Under the pieces are notes generated by a model that was not told where the DNA came from, made no database searches, and was given only the letters and a program-made list of their open reading frames with translations. Positions 35,499 to 44,520 of a stretch of 64,000 nucleotides of DNA are shown piece by piece (the first letter of the stretch is position 1; each line of letters opens with the position of its first letter). This stretch comes from Selenomonas sp. (GTDB lineage Bacteria; Bacillota_C; Negativicutes; Selenomonadales; Selenomonadaceae): positions 1-64,000 of the forward strand of contig NZ_JAILPX010000088.1 in NCBI RefSeq assembly GCF_024699275.1, written 5' to 3'. The position numbers were made by a program, and so were the translations under genes.

Positions 35499-36498
35499 TT
35501 TCCTTTTCCTGCTTTGCTTTCTCTTTTTCGGCCCTGCGCTTTTCCTCATAAGCACCATAAGCCTCTACTATGCGGGTGACGACTTCGTGACGGATTACAT
35601 CCAGGGGAGCCAGCCGCACAATACCTACACCCTTGACATTTTCCAGTACCTTGGCGGCCTCTCTAAGCCCTGAGGTAACCCCCCGTGGCAGGTCTACCTG
35701 GCCCAAATCACCAGTCACCACCATACGGGATCCAAACCCCAGCCGCGTCAGAAACATTTTCATCTGCTTGTCCGTGGTATTCTGGGCTTCATCCAGGATA
35801 ATAAAGGCATCTTCCAGCGTCCGGCCCCGCATATAAGCCAGGGGCGCAATTTCAATAAAGCCCTTCGCCATAAACTTCGTGTAAGTATCCTGCCCCAGGA
35901 TATCCTGCAGGGCATCATAGAGGGGACGCAAATAAGGGTCCACTTTATCCTGCAAATCGCCGGGCAAAAACCCCAGCCGTTCCCCTGCTTCCACAGCAGG
36001 ACGCGTCAGGATAATCTTGCGCACCTCTCGATTGCGCAAAGCCGCCACAGCCATCACCACCGCCAGATAGGTCTTACCAGTACCGGCCGGACCGATGCCG
36101 AAAGTGATGGAATTATGACGAATGGTATCCAGATAGCGGCGCTGGCCCAGAGTCTTGGGCCGCACATGACGCCCCCGGGCCGTGACCAGAATGGTATCCC
36201 CGAACAGGGTATGCAGGGCCTCGCCCTTGCCCCCCTTAACCAGGCCAATACCATAGCGCACTTCGTGCATGGTAATCGAAGTCCCTTGCCGGTGCAGGTA
36301 GAGGAGCTCTTCCAGCACCTTGGCAGCCATCTCCACCTGAGCACCCTCACCCAGAATTTCCACCTGGGTACCCCGGCTGATAAACTGACAGTCAAATTCA
36401 CTGCGGAACACCTGTAAAAATTCATCGCCTTCACCCAAAAGAGCGAAGGCTTCATGATTATCCTGAAAAATTATTTTCCGTTCTAATGCCTGCTGCAA
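35479..36498 (-). CDS. phoH: PhoH-like ATPase
   Basis: 339 residues with an N-terminal KH-like region and a helicase-type ATPase core: Walker A GIGPAGTGKTYLA (about 135), Walker B DAFIILDEAQNTT (about 235), then TGDLGQVDLPRG. Probably linked to RNA metabolism, as its ybeY partner suggests. It starts with TTG at 36498; an in-frame TGA lies just upstream, so no longer form exists. AGAGGTG is the ribosome binding site. Confidence 0.93.
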   Translation of the reverse strand: MQQALERKIIFQDNHEAFALLGEGDEFLQVFRSEFDCQFISRGTQVEILGEGAQVEMAAKVLEELLYLHRQGTSITMHEVRYGIGLVKGGKGEALHTLFGDTILVTARGRHVRPKTLGQRRYLDTIRHNSITFGIGPAGTGKTYLAVVMAVAALRNREVRKIILTRPAVEAGERLGFLPGDLQDKVDPYLRPLYDALQDILGQDTYTKFMAKGFIEIAPLAYMRGRTLEDAFIILDEAQNTTDKQMKMFLTRLGFGSRMVVTGDLGQVDLPRGVTSGLREAAKVLENVKGVGIVRLAPLDVIRHEVVTRIVEAYGAYEEKRRAEKEKAKQEKENGNHHQ

Positions 36499-36521
36499 AA
36501 AATCTGTTCACCTCTAGCATC

Positions 36522-37424
36522 TCAATCGATTAACTTCGCATTGTACTTTTCAATCATCTTTTCCGGCTTATAGGACTCCTTGGCTTTCCGCAAGCCCTCC
36601 TGCCCCATATCCTCCTCCCGGTTGATATAGGTCATACCGCTCCACTCATGTTCAACAAAGCCCTGATTGATGGCCGGATAGGCTCCCCGAATAGAAGGAT
36701 CCGCCTTTTCCACATGCACCACCACGGAATCACGGTTGAGCTGCTCACCAAAGCTGAAGGCAATGATGCGCCCATTCAGGCAGATTGCCCCGCCCTTGAG
36801 CTGAAAGTAATCCCAATCGGCAAAGAGCTCAAGGATGGCATCCCGCTCCAAGGGAATGAATATGGATTCAGGCATGGCCTCGATATGGGCAGCATACCAT
36901 TTTTCCAATTCATCCCGGCAGGCAGGCAGAAGTTCCGGCGTCATGGGCAGATACTGTGCTTCGGGATAAAGCTTACGAAAGGCATTCAGATGATTTTTCT
37001 TGGAATGCAGTTTGCGCCCGGACAGGGTAATGAGTTTATCCGCCAGATAGACATAGTCATAATTATCCCGATCCGCCTGAATCGCAAACCGTCCTGGAAA
37101 CTGTTCATCCAAAAATTCAGCGAAACGCTTTTCCAGCCCTGTGAAAGCCAGCGGCTTTCCCTGCTGAGAAAAATATTCCTTAAGGTTTTCCACGGCTTCC
37201 TGCCAATGCCCCTCTGCGCAAACCGGCTGCAGGGCATAGAGTTCCCCCTCCCACTCGCAGGTGAGATAGAGCACCTCATTCTGTTCGCAGTGCTTGATTT
37301 TATAAGGCTTACGCCACATGAAGAGATTCGTGAAATTGAAATGCGAATTCTCATAGTAACCACTGCGATAATATCGATCCAATAACTGCTTGTCATCTTT
37401 TGTTAAATCTTGAAAAATAATAAT
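36522..37424 (-). CDS. DUF2156 / LPG-synthase-domain protein, probable ATT start
   Basis: 300 residues from the start I propose. The protein shows the DUF2156 double-GNAT layout: YRSGYYENSHFNFTNLFMWR, GRKLHSKKNHLNAFRKLYP, GAICLNGRIIAFSFGEQL, YINREEDMGQEGLRKAKESY. Such domains transfer aminoacyl groups, for example to phosphatidylglycerol, but this stand-alone form has no proven role. The only strong ribosome binding site (AGGAGG) is followed after 6 bases by ATT-ATT-ATT, in the gene's frame. The intervening residues (FQDLTKDDKQLLDRYY) look like the family's N-terminus. The first conventional start, TTG at 37382, has no such site and would remove that part. Confidence 0.82.
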   Translation of the reverse strand: MIIFQDLTKDDKQLLDRYYRSGYYENSHFNFTNLFMWRKPYKIKHCEQNEVLYLTCEWEGELYALQPVCAEGHWQEAVENLKEYFSQQGKPLAFTGLEKRFAEFLDEQFPGRFAIQADRDNYDYVYLADKLITLSGRKLHSKKNHLNAFRKLYPEAQYLPMTPELLPACRDELEKWYAAHIEAMPESIFIPLERDAILELFADWDYFQLKGGAICLNGRIIAFSFGEQLNRDSVVVHVEKADPSIRGAYPAINQGFVEHEWSGMTYINREEDMGQEGLRKAKESYKPEKMIEKYNAKLID

Positions 37425-37446
37425 ACTCAGCCTCCTAAAAAAAATG

Positions 37447-37502
37447 GCTTTATACTATATAATTATAGATGACTTGTCAATAGCTTGTAATAAATTAAGT
37501 CA
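37447..37502 (-). promoter_or_regulatory. Promoter of the DUF2156 gene
   Basis: Minus-strand TTGACA, 17 bases, TAGTAT, giving a leader of only about 25 nt before the AGGAGG site. This fits initiation at the ATT codons. Confidence 0.6.
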
Positions 37503-37883
37503 CGCTAATTTTTTTTGGCCACAAGCGGATTCAGCAGCAGCCACCACGTCTTCCAGCTTGCTGCCGTTTGCAGCAGCCACCGCAGCCCGTACAGTACCTT
37601 CCAACAGTGGGCAGTCAGCCATGCGCACCGCATCGTCCTTCAGGTTTTCCAACACCAGTTCCGTAGTCATGATCGCACTGCCCATATCCATGATCACCAC
37701 GGCGCCATCCCGTCCACAGACAAATTCGATGGCCTTGCTGATTTTCTCATAACTGGTTCCCATAATACCGTTTTCCAGGCCACCAGCAATGGCAATATGT
37801 ACACCATTGGCCATCATTTCAGCCATTTCCTTGACCCCTTCGGCTAATTTCGTATTATGCGCCACTACAACAATCCCTACCAA
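37500..37883 (-). CDS. dhaM: DhaM-like phosphotransferase EIIA subunit
   Basis: 127 residues beginning VGIVVVAHNTKLAEGVKEM, with the phosphorylated histidine in VAHN and the tail part GGLENGIMGTS, GAVVIMDMGSAIMTTELVLE. This is the EIIA-mannose-like fold of DhaM, which relays phosphate from the PTS to dihydroxyacetone kinase. dhaK and dhaL are not in the window. The TTG at 37883 has GGAGG 8 bases upstream and was chosen; a longer frame to 37940 has none. Confidence 0.85.
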   Translation of the reverse strand: MVGIVVVAHNTKLAEGVKEMAEMMANGVHIAIAGGLENGIMGTSYEKISKAIEFVCGRDGAVVIMDMGSAIMTTELVLENLKDDAVRMADCPLLEGTVRAAVAAANGSKLEDVVAAAESACGQKKLA

Positions 37884-37961
37884 AGCAACAACCTCCTGCA
37901 ATAGGTAAATGCGGCCAGCTATTAAATAGACCGACCGCATACCTGTTATTTTATTTGCTGA

Positions 37962-40900
37962 TTATTGATAATATGCTACCCCAGCTTCAAAGAGCTGCTG
38001 ATCCTTTTCTCCCGGCACATTGCGGGCAACATCGCCGCCGATGCGCTCCGAATGGCCCATCTTTCCCAGCACCCGGCCATCGGGACTGGTAATGCCCTCA
38101 ACAGCGCTGACGGAACCATTGGGATTAAAGGGAATATACAAGGACGGATTTTCCTGATCATCCACATACTGGGTGGCCACCTGACCGCGAACCCGCATGC
38201 GGGCAAGGATTTCCTTGTCGGCCACAAAACGTCCCTCACCATGGGAAACCGCAATGGTATGAACATCTCCCACATTGACATTATTGAACCAGGGCGACAG
38301 ATTGGATACCACCTTGGTCTTGACCATGCAGGAAACATGCCGGCCTATGTTATTATACGTCAAAGTTGGCGAACTGTCCACCAAATCGCGAATTTCCCCA
38401 TAGGGAACAAGCCCCAATTTAATCAAGGCCTGGAAGCCATTGCAAATGCCCAGCATCAGGCCATCCCGCTTGAAAAGCAGCTTATGGACCTCTTCCTTGA
38501 TGCGCGGATTGCGGAACATGGCCGCAATGAACTTGCCAGAACCATCCGGCTCGTCACCGCCGCTGAAGCCGCCGGGCAGCATGATGATATTGGCTCCCTG
38601 GATGCCCTTGACAATGGCGGCCACCGATTCCTCAACCGCACTGGGGGTGAGATTTCTGACCACCAGCGCCTCTGCCTCAGCGCCAGCGCGTTCCCAAGCC
38701 CGCAGGGAATCATACTCGCAGTTGGTTCCCGGGAACACCGGAATAAATACCCGGGGCCTTGCCACTTTTCTTTGCGGATGAATGGCTATCCCCTTGGTAT
38801 AGGTCATATCCATGGCCCGGGCCTTGCTGTACTGCTTCACCTGCGTGGGGAAAATCCTTTCCAAGGGTTTGGTATACGCCGCTTCAATATCCGCCAGCAT
38901 AATGACCGTATCGTTGCAGACCACACTGGGACCAACGGTGGTCTCGCCAATCTGCTGGCAGCCTACACTTTTCAGCTGTTCATCCAGGGCGTCTGATTCT
39001 GCCACTTCCAGCAAAAGGGCACCGTAATTCGGCGTGAAGAGCTCCTCCCGCATCATAGGCTGGGTGAACTTAAAACCTACGCCATTACCCAAAACCATCT
39101 TGGATACCGCAGCTGCAATACCGCCAACGCCAATACTCTGTGCAGCAAAGACGCGATGTTTTTCCATCAAATCCGTAACCTTAGCCCAACGCGCCCGAAG
39201 CTGGGCAAAATTCGGCAAATCCTGCTCATCCTTCGGTGCCGGAACCAGATACACCTTATTGCCAGGATACTTAAATTCCGGCGAAACGGCATCCCCCGCC
39301 TTCAAGGTGGTAACCGCAAAGGCTGCCAGCGTCGGCGGCACGTGAATATCCTCAAAGGTCCCCGACATGGAATCCTTGCCGCCAATGGCCGGGATTTCCA
39401 GTTCATGCTGGGCCCAAAGAGCACCTAAAAGCGCCGCAAAGGGCTTGCCCCATTTTTCCTCATCCTTGCCCAGACTCTCAAAGTATTCCTGGAAGGTCAG
39501 GCGAATCTTATCCGCCCGGCCCCCTACGGCCACCATCTTGGCAGCAGCTTCCACCACCGCATACAGCGCACCGTGGAATGGGCTCCAAGCCGTCAAGGCA
39601 GGATTCAGGCCAAAGGTCATCGCCGTAGCCGTGGTGGTTTCTCCACCTTCTACCGGCAGCTTGGCCACCATTCCCTCAGCAGGAGTGAGCTGCCGGCGAC
39701 CGCCAAAGGGCATCAGCACCGTATTGCCGCCAATGGTGGAATCAAAGCGTTCTGCCAGCCCCTTCTGGCTGCAGACATTCAAATCCTGCAGGTTGGCCAG
39801 CCAGCCCTTTTCCAAATCCTTCTTCTCTTCCTCCACAGCGGCAGGAATCTGATGCAGGTAACGAGCCTGTTCATCGGGGCTGGCAATCTTTGCCTTCACA
39901 TGCTGACGGACACCGTTGGTATCCAGGAAGGAACGATCCATCTGTACGATGGCCTGGCCCCGCCAGTTCATGATCAGACGCGGTTCCCTGGTGATTTCTG
40001 CTACCTTGGTGGCTTCAAGATTTTCAGCATCGGCCAATTTCGCAAACTTCTCCAAATGTTCCGGGCGGATAACCACGGCCATGCGCTCCTGTGATTCGGA
40101 AATCGCCAGTTCCGTACCATCAAGGCCCTTGTATTTCTTCTTCACGGCATCCAGATTGATGATCAGGCCCGGAGCCAGTTCACCAATGGCCACGGCCACA
40201 CCGCCGGCACCGAAATCGTTGCAGCGCTTAATCATGCGGCTGACCACCGGATTGCGGAACAAGCGCTGAATCTTGCGCTCTGTGGGTGGATTCCCCTTCT
40301 GGACCTCCGCGCCACAGCTGGTCAGCGACTCTTCTGTATGCTCCTTGGAGGACCCAGTGGCACCGCCACAGCCATCACGGCCTGTACGGCCGCCCACCAG
40401 CACCACGATATCCCCGGCAGCGGGCACTTCCCGCACCACATTTTCCTGGGGAGCCGCTGCGATTACCGCACCGATTTCCATGCGCTTGGCCATATAGCCC
40501 TCATGGTATACTTCCCGTACCTGGCCCGTGGCCAAGCCAATCTGATTGCCATAGGAACTGTATCCTGCCGCAGCTCCCAGCGTAATCTTCTTCTGGGGCA
40601 GCTTGCCCGGCAGGGTATCCTTGAGCAGACGGCGGGGGTCAGCAGCTCCGGTAACCCGCATGGCCTGATAGACATAGGATCGGCCCGACAATGGATCCCG
40701 AATAGCCCCGCCCAGACAGGTAGCCGCACCACCAAAGGGTTCGATTTCCGTGGGATGATTGTGGGTTTCATTCTTGAACATCACCAGCCATTTTTCCGTT
40801 TTGCCGTTGATATCCGCATCCACCACAATACTGCAGGCGTTGATTTCCTCAGACTTATCCAAGTCCTCCAGTTTTCCCTGTTTACGCAGGGCCTTCATGC

Positions 40901-41741
40901 CGATAACGGCAATATCCATCAGTGTAACATCCCGGTTCTCTCCGGCATAGAGTTCTTCCCGGTCCTGCAGATACCGGGTATAGGCCTTGCCAATGCTTGA
41001 AGCATAGTGACCTTTTTCAATCTGTACTTCATCCACAGCCGTGGTAAAGGTTGTATGACGGCAATGGTCTGACCAGTATGTATCAATGACTCTGAGTTCC
41101 GTAATGGTCGGTGCGCGTTTTTCCGTATCCCGGAAATAAATCTGACAAAAGGCCATATCCGCCAGGCTCATGGCAAAACCATGGGACTGCCAAAAGTCCT
41201 GCAAACCTTCGGCATCCAGATCATTGAAGTTTTCCAGCACTTCAACATCTGCAGGTTCCTCATATTCACTGAGCAGCGATTCCGGCTTTTCCAGACTCGC
41301 TTCCCGGCTTTCCACCTTATTGATGCAGTAATCCTTAATTTTCCCAAAGGTATCCCTGTCGATATCGCCAACGATCACAATGACCTTAGCCACCCGAATT
41401 TCCGGACGTTCCTTCTGGGTAATCAACTGCACACACTGGGCCGCTGAATCTGCAGTCTGGTCATACTGGCCTGGCAAAAATTCCACGGCAAAGACTCGGG
41501 AATTCGCAAACTTCGGCAGCTTCTCCTCATAGACAACATCCACCGGCGGTTCGGAGAAAACGACATTTTTCACCGCAGCATACTCCTCATCGCTAAGGCC
41601 CTCAATGTCATAACGCCGGATGATGCGGACGGCTTTCAGCTCATCCAGGCGGAATGTCTCCTTGAGGTCATCGCATAGCTGCTGGGCGGGAATATCAAAA
41701 TACCCCTGTCGTTTTTCTACGAAAATTCTTCTCACAGTCAT
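37962..41741 (-). CDS. purL: Phosphoribosylformylglycinamidine synthase, single-chain
   Basis: Fourth step of purine synthesis: FGAR, glutamine and ATP to FGAM. 1259 residues make the one-chain form with synthetase and glutaminase fused, so purQ and purS are not expected. Landmarks are FKNETHNHPTEIEPFGGAAT and VYQAMRVTGAADPRR (synthetase), GPPTERKIQRLF-like middle, and in the glutaminase end LPGGFSGGDEPDGSGK, GICNGFQALIKLG (nucleophile Cys) and the late His-Glu. Start at 41741 (MTVRRIFVEKRQGYFD); 24 more open codons upstream lack a ribosome binding site. No other pur gene is adjacent. Confidence 0.96.
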   Translation of the reverse strand: MTVRRIFVEKRQGYFDIPAQQLCDDLKETFRLDELKAVRIIRRYDIEGLSDEEYAAVKNVVFSEPPVDVVYEEKLPKFANSRVFAVEFLPGQYDQTADSAAQCVQLITQKERPEIRVAKVIVIVGDIDRDTFGKIKDYCINKVESREASLEKPESLLSEYEEPADVEVLENFNDLDAEGLQDFWQSHGFAMSLADMAFCQIYFRDTEKRAPTITELRVIDTYWSDHCRHTTFTTAVDEVQIEKGHYASSIGKAYTRYLQDREELYAGENRDVTLMDIAVIGMKALRKQGKLEDLDKSEEINACSIVVDADINGKTEKWLVMFKNETHNHPTEIEPFGGAATCLGGAIRDPLSGRSYVYQAMRVTGAADPRRLLKDTLPGKLPQKKITLGAAAGYSSYGNQIGLATGQVREVYHEGYMAKRMEIGAVIAAAPQENVVREVPAAGDIVVLVGGRTGRDGCGGATGSSKEHTEESLTSCGAEVQKGNPPTERKIQRLFRNPVVSRMIKRCNDFGAGGVAVAIGELAPGLIINLDAVKKKYKGLDGTELAISESQERMAVVIRPEHLEKFAKLADAENLEATKVAEITREPRLIMNWRGQAIVQMDRSFLDTNGVRQHVKAKIASPDEQARYLHQIPAAVEEEKKDLEKGWLANLQDLNVCSQKGLAERFDSTIGGNTVLMPFGGRRQLTPAEGMVAKLPVEGGETTTATAMTFGLNPALTAWSPFHGALYAVVEAAAKMVAVGGRADKIRLTFQEYFESLGKDEEKWGKPFAALLGALWAQHELEIPAIGGKDSMSGTFEDIHVPPTLAAFAVTTLKAGDAVSPEFKYPGNKVYLVPAPKDEQDLPNFAQLRARWAKVTDLMEKHRVFAAQSIGVGGIAAAVSKMVLGNGVGFKFTQPMMREELFTPNYGALLLEVAESDALDEQLKSVGCQQIGETTVGPSVVCNDTVIMLADIEAAYTKPLERIFPTQVKQYSKARAMDMTYTKGIAIHPQRKVARPRVFIPVFPGTNCEYDSLRAWERAGAEAEALVVRNLTPSAVEESVAAIVKGIQGANIIMLPGGFSGGDEPDGSGKFIAAMFRNPRIKEEVHKLLFKRDGLMLGICNGFQALIKLGLVPYGEIRDLVDSSPTLTYNNIGRHVSCMVKTKVVSNLSPWFNNVNVGDVHTIAVSHGEGRFVADKEILARMRVRGQVATQYVDDQENPSLYIPFNPNGSVSAVEGITSPDGRVLGKMGHSERIGGDVARNVPGEKDQQLFEAGVAYYQ

Positions 41742-41828
41742 GAATTCTCTTTTCCTCCAGACACTAAATAGAATAAGTACATAAAGCTTTAACACCATGA
41801 AAATGGATTTCATGGCTTATATAGACAA

Positions 41829-41869
41829 ACAGGCATAGAGACCCCAAACCTCAGGGTCTCTATGCCTGT
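41829..41869 (-). terminator. Strong hairpin between the YhcH gene and purL
   Basis: ACAGGCATAGAGACCC and GGGTCTCTATGCCTGT are exact partners. The T run is weak, so it may slow rather than stop polymerase. It could serve as the terminator of the YhcH gene or as a purL leader element. Confidence 0.65.
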
Positions 41870-41872
41870 ATA

Positions 41873-42349
41873 TCACAAACTATCAATGGCTACCTTCACC
41901 ACTACCTTGAGCACCTTGCCCGGCTGCTCCTCATCCACGGAAGCCTGGGGACGATGTACATCCTCCGGGTAAAGCACGGCAAAGCAGCCCGGCGAGAGCA
42001 CAATGCTGCTATCGGGAACCAGGGCCTCGTAAAAAGTCACATCCCGTTCTTCATCATAAGGAGCGCTCTCCTCCAGGTCAGGACTCAAGGGACACCAGCC
42101 CATGAATTCCTCCCCTTCAGCCATATACTGAATATCGACAAACTTTCGATGGGTCTCCGGCTTGCAATCCTGCTCCGGACGAGTCTGATAACGCTGTACA
42201 TTGGCAAAACACTTATCGCCTTCAATGGGATACTTGCCATCTGCCATCTGGGTAAAATCGTGCTCTCGCAAAAAATCGAGGGCTTTTCGGATAATTGCCG
42301 GATAATCCACATGATTCTCGTCTAACGTGTCCATACTGCCGATAATCAT
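41873..42349 (-). CDS. YhcH/YjgK/YiaL family protein (DUF386)
   Basis: 158 residues, a small cupin-like beta barrel family known from sialic acid and other sugar systems (YhcH/NanQ, EbgC, TabA). Visible motifs are HRKFVDIQYMAEGEE (metal-ligand His), PGCFAVLYPEDVHRP (second His) and VLKVVVKVAIDSL at the end. Possibly an anomerase or isomerase; no sugar genes are adjacent to suggest the substrate. Confidence 0.88.
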   Translation of the reverse strand: MIIGSMDTLDENHVDYPAIIRKALDFLREHDFTQMADGKYPIEGDKCFANVQRYQTRPEQDCKPETHRKFVDIQYMAEGEEFMGWCPLSPDLEESAPYDEERDVTFYEALVPDSSIVLSPGCFAVLYPEDVHRPQASVDEEQPGKVLKVVVKVAIDSL

Positions 42350-42516
42350 TTCGCAATCCTCTCCCTATCGTACATTTTGTAAAGAAATCATCATTCATCC
42401 ATATTTTACCTAAAACGGCTGTATTATGCAAGAAAACATCCACAGATTTATGAAAAAATCATTTCGAAAGTCACAATCCATTTGTTTTCTGCTGCTGGAC
42501 AAAATGTAATTATCCC

Positions 42517-42545
42517 TTGTTCCCACAGGGGCAATATGATATAAT
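42517..42545 (+). promoter_or_regulatory. Promoter of the Lrp-aminotransferase pair
   Basis: TTGTTC, 17 bases, TATAAT. The leader carries a hairpin CCTCGTCC/GGACGGGG (42573-42594) followed by ATTTTCC, a weak attenuator candidate. Confidence 0.65.
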
Positions 42546-42629
42546 TGTTGCGTATAAAATCTGGTAAACAGTCCTCGTCCAATACCGGACGGGGATTTTC
42601 CTGTATTTGTTATGGAAAGGGGTTAAAAT

Positions 42630-43109
42630 ATGCGAGAACTTTTAGAGCTGTTGGAACATGATGCCCGCCGCCCCGTAGGCGAGCTGGCCTCCATGCTCAA
42701 GCGCAGCGAATACGAAGTCGAAAAGAACATCAAAGAACTGGAGAAGAACAAGATCATCCTCTCCTATAATACGCTGATCAACTGGGAAAAATTTGGGGAC
42801 GACACCGTAACGGCCATCATTGAAATCAATCTGACCCCTCAGCGGGAAGTGGGCTTCGATGCCATTGCCGAGCGCATCTACCGCTTCGACGAAGTACGCA
42901 CCGTATATTTGATGAGTGGCAGCTTTGACCTGTTGGTCATCATTGAAGGCAAATCCCTAAATGATGTGGCCAACTTCGTGGCTACCCGTCTGGCAACCAT
43001 CGAGGGCGTAACCGCTACCCGTAGCCACTTCATGCTGAAACCCTATAAAAAAGACGGTGTCATCATCAATGATGAAGAACGTGACCGCAGATTGGTGGTG
43101 TCCCCCTGA
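42630..43109 (+). CDS. Lrp/AsnC family transcriptional regulator
   Basis: 159 residues. N-terminal winged helix-turn-helix (MRELLELLEHDARRPVGELA) and C-terminal RAM/AsnC ligand domain (DEVRTVYLMSGSFDLLVIIEG). It precedes an aminotransferase with which it overlaps by one base (TGATG), so it most likely regulates amino acid metabolism and probably its partner. Which amino acid is sensed cannot be told from the sequence. Confidence 0.9.
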   Translation: MRELLELLEHDARRPVGELASMLKRSEYEVEKNIKELEKNKIILSYNTLINWEKFGDDTVTAIIEINLTPQREVGFDAIAERIYRFDEVRTVYLMSGSFDLLVIIEGKSLNDVANFVATRLATIEGVTATRSHFMLKPYKKDGVIINDEERDRRLVVSP

Positions 43110-44293
43110 TGGCTGATCCGATGAATTGGGACAAACGTCTCTCCCCTGCTGTTAACGCCATTGCCCCCTCCGGCATCCGCAAATTTTTCGATATCGCTGC
43201 CCAAATGGATGATGTGATTTCCCTAGGCGTAGGCGAACCGGATTTCGTTACCCCCTGGTCCATTCGCGAAAGCTGCGTCTATGGACTGGAACAGGGTTAC
43301 ACCTCCTACACCGCCAACCGGGGCATGCCCGAACTGCGGCAGGAAATCGTAAACCTCTTCCAGCGCCGCTATGCTGTGGACTACGATGCCAACCGTGAAG
43401 TGCTGGTTACCGTAGGTGTCAGCGAAGCCCTGGACATTGCCATGCGAGCCGTCCTGGCCCCTGGCGACGAAGTGCTGATTCCTGAGCCCTGCTACGTTTC
43501 TTACCAGGCCTGCACCACGCTGGCAGGCGGTGTCCCCGTAGCTGTGCCGGCAAAAATCGAAAACGAATTCCGCATCACGCCGGCAGAATTGGAAGAACAT
43601 GTTACGGATAAGACCAAGGTATTGTTGATTGGCTATCCCAACAACCCTACAGGCGCAATCATGACTCGGAAGGATTTGCTGGCCATTGCCGACTTTGCGG
43701 AAAAGCACGATCTGATTGTCATCTCCGATGAAATCTATGGCGATTTGACCTACGGCGGAGAAGAACACGTCTGCTTCTCCTCTCTGCCCCGCATGAAGGA
43801 CCGCACCATTCTCCTGAATGGCTTTTCCAAGGCCTATGCCATGACGGGCTGGCGTATCGGCTACGCTTTGGGCAATCCCACGGTAATCGCCGCCATGACC
43901 AAGATTCATCAATACACCATGCTCTGCGCCCCCATTACGGCTCAGGTAGCCGCAGTAGAAGCCCTGCGCCATGGCGAAAAATACATGAAAAAGATGGTGG
44001 CCGAATATGACCGCCGCCGCCGTCTGATTTACGATGGCCTGACCAAGATGGGGCTGGAATGTTTCGAACCTAAAGGCGCCTTCTACATCTTCCCTTCCAT
44101 CAAGTCCACCGGTTACACCTCGGATGAGTTTGCCGAAAAACTTCTAACCTCCGAACATGTGGCCCTGGTCCCAGGCAGTGCTTTCGGCGCCTGTGGGGAA
44201 GGTCATGTCCGCTGTTCCTACGCCACCGCCATCGATAAGATTTCCGAAGCTCTCAACCGCATAGAAAACTTCCTCAAAAACCATCGCAAATAA
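43109..44293 (+). CDS. PLP-dependent aminotransferase, class I/II
   Basis: 394 residues. PLP fold type I with YPNNPTGAIMT (about 175), ISDEIYGDLTY (about 210) and the Schiff-base lysine in GFSKAYAMTGWRIGY (about 245). It resembles the aspartate/aromatic/alanine aminotransferase group found with Lrp genes. Substrate is not decided; patA-like or alaT-like roles are possible. Confidence 0.9.
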   Translation: MADPMNWDKRLSPAVNAIAPSGIRKFFDIAAQMDDVISLGVGEPDFVTPWSIRESCVYGLEQGYTSYTANRGMPELRQEIVNLFQRRYAVDYDANREVLVTVGVSEALDIAMRAVLAPGDEVLIPEPCYVSYQACTTLAGGVPVAVPAKIENEFRITPAELEEHVTDKTKVLLIGYPNNPTGAIMTRKDLLAIADFAEKHDLIVISDEIYGDLTYGGEEHVCFSSLPRMKDRTILLNGFSKAYAMTGWRIGYALGNPTVIAAMTKIHQYTMLCAPITAQVAAVEALRHGEKYMKKMVAEYDRRRRLIYDGLTKMGLECFEPKGAFYIFPSIKSTGYTSDEFAEKLLTSEHVALVPGSAFGACGEGHVRCSYATAIDKISEALNRIENFLKNHRK

Positions 44294-44308
44294 AATTTTA
44301 ATTTTTTG

Positions 44309-44337
44309 TTGACAAGCACGAGGAAAATGCATATAAT
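44309..44337 (+). promoter_or_regulatory. Consensus promoter of tRNA-Pro
   Basis: TTGACA, 17 bases, TATAAT: a perfect match to the housekeeping promoter, 15 bases before the tRNA. Confidence 0.9.
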
Positions 44338-44351
44338 ATTTCTTGTGACTG

Positions 44352-44428
<77 letters not shown>

Positions 44429-44438
44429 TTGAGAGAAC

Positions 44439-44470
44439 GAGCCAGTAACTTCTTGTTGCTGGCTTTTTTG
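44439..44470 (+). terminator. Terminator of tRNA-Pro
   Basis: GCCAGTAAC/GTTGCTGGC stem followed by six T. Confidence 0.88.
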
Positions 44471-44475
44471 CTGCA

Positions 44476-44520
44476 TAAAAACAGCCGTGACGAAATTCTC
44501 CTTTCGTCACGGCCATTTTT
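44476..44520. terminator. Bidirectional terminator between tRNA-Pro and ilvB
   Basis: GCCGTGACG and CGTCACGGC arms, T run on both sides. It ends the branched-chain operon on the minus strand. Confidence 0.85.
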
